Below, in pieces: positions 3,854 through 5,565 of a stretch of 5,565 bases of DNA (positions within the stretch are counted from its first letter, which is position 1; each line of letters begins with the position of its first letter). The stretch lies in assembly GCA_031285215.1 (NCBI GenBank), contig JAITWQ010000012.1, positions 1 through 5,565 on the forward strand. The letters are read 5' to 3'. The notes below the pieces were generated by a model. It was not told the DNA's origin, searched no databases, and worked only from the letters and a program-made list of their open reading frames with translations. The DNA comes from Syntrophobacterales bacterium. GTDB lineage: Bacteria; Desulfobacterota; Syntrophia; Syntrophales; JAAYKM01. Made by a program: the position numbers and the translations under genes.

Positions 3854-5565
3854 GTGGTAAATGGCATAATAAAATTATCAGTCCGTCATAAGGCCATTGT
3901 ATTTTTTGTTACGGCGCTTCTTATCGTTTATGGCCTGTTCAGTTTCAAAACTCTGCCCATAGACGCTGTGCCGGACATCACGAACAATCAGGTACAGATC
4001 AACACCGCCGTTGCCGGTTGGTCGGCGGAAGAGATGGAAAAGGCGGTAACCTTTCCTGTTGAATCCGTTATGCGCGGCATACCGGACGCAAAGGAAATTC
4101 GTTCCCTTAGCCGCCACGGACTTTCGCAGATAACGGTAATTTTCGACGACAGGGTGGATATTTACCGCGCACGGCAGCTTGTTTCCGAACGGCTTTCCTA
4201 TATCGCAGGTCTGCCGCCCGGCATAACGCCGCAACTCGGCCCCATCAGCACGGGGCTTGGCGAGATATACCATTATGTCCTGGAGTTCAAAGAAATTGCG
4301 GAAGAGCCGGAAGCGAGGTTCAAGCAGCTTGTCGAACTCCGCACCATGCAGAACTGGTTCGTAAAACCCCGGCTTGCCGGTGTTCAGGGGATTGCCGAGA
4401 TAAATACCACGGGTGGCTTTGAGCGGCAAATACATATAGTCCCCGACCCAAGAAAACTTGCGCGCTATGGCATATCCTTCGCCGATATAAAAAGCGCGGT
4501 ATTGGATTCCACACAAAATATAGGCGGCGGATATATCGAACAGGACGCGGAGCAATTCGTCGTACAGGCCGTCGGCTTCCTCAGAAGCGAAAACGATATA
4601 TTAAACATACCCATAAAGAGTCTTCAAAACCTGCAAATCATAAGCATAAAGGACGTTGCCAGGGTTATGGCGGGCAAGGAAATCCGGCACGGGGAGGCAA
4701 CGTATAACGGGAGGCCGGCACTGCTTGGCACTGTGATGATGATGACCGGTGAGAACAGCCGCGCAGTCGCAGAGCGAACGGACGCAAAGATAAAAGAAAT
4801 AGCCGGAGATCTGCCGGATTCAATGGAAATCATACCGCTTTACAGCCGCTCCGACCTTGTGAACGCGACGATAAAGACGGTCTGGCAAAATGTTACCATG
4901 GGCGCGTTCCTTGTCATCATAGCCTTGTTCCTCCTTGTCGGAAACATTCGCGCGGCGTTTATCACGGCCCTCACCATACCGCTGGCGCTTTTAATGACGA
5001 TAATCGGCATGAAGCATTTGGGCATATCCGGCAACCTTATGAGTCTTGGCGCGCTTGATTTGGGCCTTATCATTGATGGCGTGGTTATAGTTGTTGACCA
5101 TTGTATGCGAAAGATAAAGGCAAAACTTGGGTCCAGAAAATCCATCCCGGCGGAAGAGATGGACAACATTGTCATAGAAGCCACAACCGAAATCAGAAAG
5201 GCCGCCGGTTTCGGCCAGCTTATCCTTATCGTTGTGTTTCTGCCTTTATTTGCCCTGGTTGGCATAGAAGCCAAAACTTTCCAGCCGATGGCGACGGCCT
5301 TTATCCTTGCCCTTTTGGGCGCTCTTGTTTTGTCGCTTACACTTGCGCCGGCGTTGATAGCGTATCTCCTGAAATCCAACGCCGAGTTCCGGGAGACAAA
5401 AATTATGGCGTTTCTTGAGCGCGGATACAGGAAAATACTGGAGCTTGTTTTATCGCAAGCCCGCACAGTCATAACTGCGGCCGTCGTTTTGGCCCTGATA
5501 GGAATTATACTTTTTACAAAACTCGGCGCGGAATTTCTGCCCCAACTTAAAGAAGGAACGCTTGC
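3854..5565 (+). CDS. czcA: Heavy-metal efflux RND pump, CzcA-like, N-terminal part
   Basis: The frame opens at GTG 3854 and stays open to the window end: 570 residues of an expected 1,030-1,070. Such pumps are inner-membrane trimers that use the proton gradient to move metal ions through the adaptor and outer channel. Visible features: first transmembrane helix (about 13-31); FKTLPIDAVPDITNNQVQINT (31-51); VTFPVE and SLSRHGLSQITVIFDD (84-99), strongly CzcA-like; LGPISTGLGEIYHYV (128-142); porter domains to about 335; then helices at about 349-363, 367-386, 395-415, 453-471, 479-505 and 537-555; it stops in GAEFLPQLKEGTL at the start of the second porter half. The fourth helix reads LDLGLIIDGVVIVVDHC, with D402 and D408 at the proton-relay positions of CzcA and D415 where CzcA has E415. 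LD-x5-DG fits divalent-cation pumps (Zn/Co/Cd/Ni) and differs from the Cu/Ag (CusA) form. The exact metal is not determined. Confidence 0.92.
   Translation, partial: MVNGIIKLSVRHKAIVFFVTALLIVYGLFSFKTLPIDAVPDITNNQVQINTAVAGWSAEEMEKAVTFPVESVMRGIPDAKEIRSLSRHGLSQITVIFDDRVDIYRARQLVSERLSYIAGLPPGITPQLGPISTGLGEIYHYVLEFKEIAEEPEARFKQLVELRTMQNWFVKPRLAGVQGIAEINTTGGFERQIHIVPDPRKLARYGISFADIKSAVLDSTQNIGGGYIEQDAEQFVVQAVGFLRSENDILNIPIKSLQNLQIISIKDVARVMAGKEIRHGEATYNGRPALLGTVMMMTGENSRAVAERTDAKIKEIAGDLPDSMEIIPLYSRSDLVNATIKTVWQNVTMGAFLVIIALFLLVGNIRAAFITALTIPLALLMTIIGMKHLGISGNLMSLGALDLGLIIDGVVIVVDHCMRKIKAKLGSRKSIPAEEMDNIVIEATTEIRKAAGFGQLILIVVFLPLFALVGIEAKTFQPMATAFILALLGALVLSLTLAPALIAYLLKSNAEFRETKIMAFLERGYRKILELVLSQARTVITAAVVLALIGIILFTKLGAEFLPQLKEGTL

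Noticed and set aside
3878..4555. Open frame of 225 codons on the minus strand over the pump gene
   Set aside because: The + strand frame here encodes unmistakable CzcA motifs; the antisense translation shows no family features.
4840..5472. Open frame of 210 codons on the minus strand over the pump transmembrane helices
   Set aside because: Antisense of the conserved RND helices including the D402/D408 motif; its Met/Ser/Arg-rich content is what mirrored hydrophobic codons give.
1..5565. CRISPR arrays, tRNA or rRNA genes, insertion sequences
   Set aside because: No spaced direct repeats, no tRNA-like cloverleaf or rRNA stretches, and no transposase or terminal inverted repeats were seen on either strand.

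Overview
The window comes from a Gram-negative bacterium. It carries an outer-membrane TolC-family channel protein and an RND pump of the heavy-metal type. The Mrp/NBP35 ATPase with an N-terminal CGGC motif, together with the mixed codon use, would fit an anaerobic Desulfobacterota (Desulfovibrio-like) host. That placement is an inference of modest confidence, because no rRNA or other marker gene is present. All recognised genes lie on the + strand.

Left part (1-1529): the 3' end of a PLP-dependent cysteine synthase (CysK) is followed by a 224-bp gap and then a complete Mrp/NBP35-type iron-sulfur carrier ATPase (663-1529). The gap holds a plausible sigma70 promoter with a 12-bp palindrome in its spacer. 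It also holds a doubtful 72-codon frame that ends in a TAATG overlap with the mrp start. Cysteine supply and Fe-S cluster handling are a sensible pair of neighbours.

Right part (1678-5565): a heavy-metal efflux cluster in the order small Cys/His-rich exported protein, CzcC-like outer-membrane factor, very short CzcB-like adaptor, CzcA-like RND pump (truncated by the window end). The channel and adaptor genes overlap by 14 bp, and the pump starts 12 bp after the adaptor, so these three are one translationally tight operon. The pump carries the LD-x5-DG transmembrane motif of divalent-cation (Zn/Co/Cd-like) pumps, not the Cu/Ag type. The adaptor is the most unusual part. It keeps a membrane anchor, a His-rich segment and what looks like only the outer ends of a CzcB protein, and it lacks the lipoyl/hairpin/barrel core.

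Non-coding signals in the metal cluster: a 9-bp-stem hairpin follows mrp. A perfect 16-bp AT palindrome sits between the only good Shine-Dalgarno and the start codon of the Cys/His protein. The 144-bp leader before the channel gene holds a weak terminator-like hairpin, two overlapping alternative RNA folds and a partial sigma54 promoter match. Isoleucine codon use changes sharply between mrp (mostly ATT) and the pump (mostly ATA), which suggests that the metal cluster has a different history from the left half.
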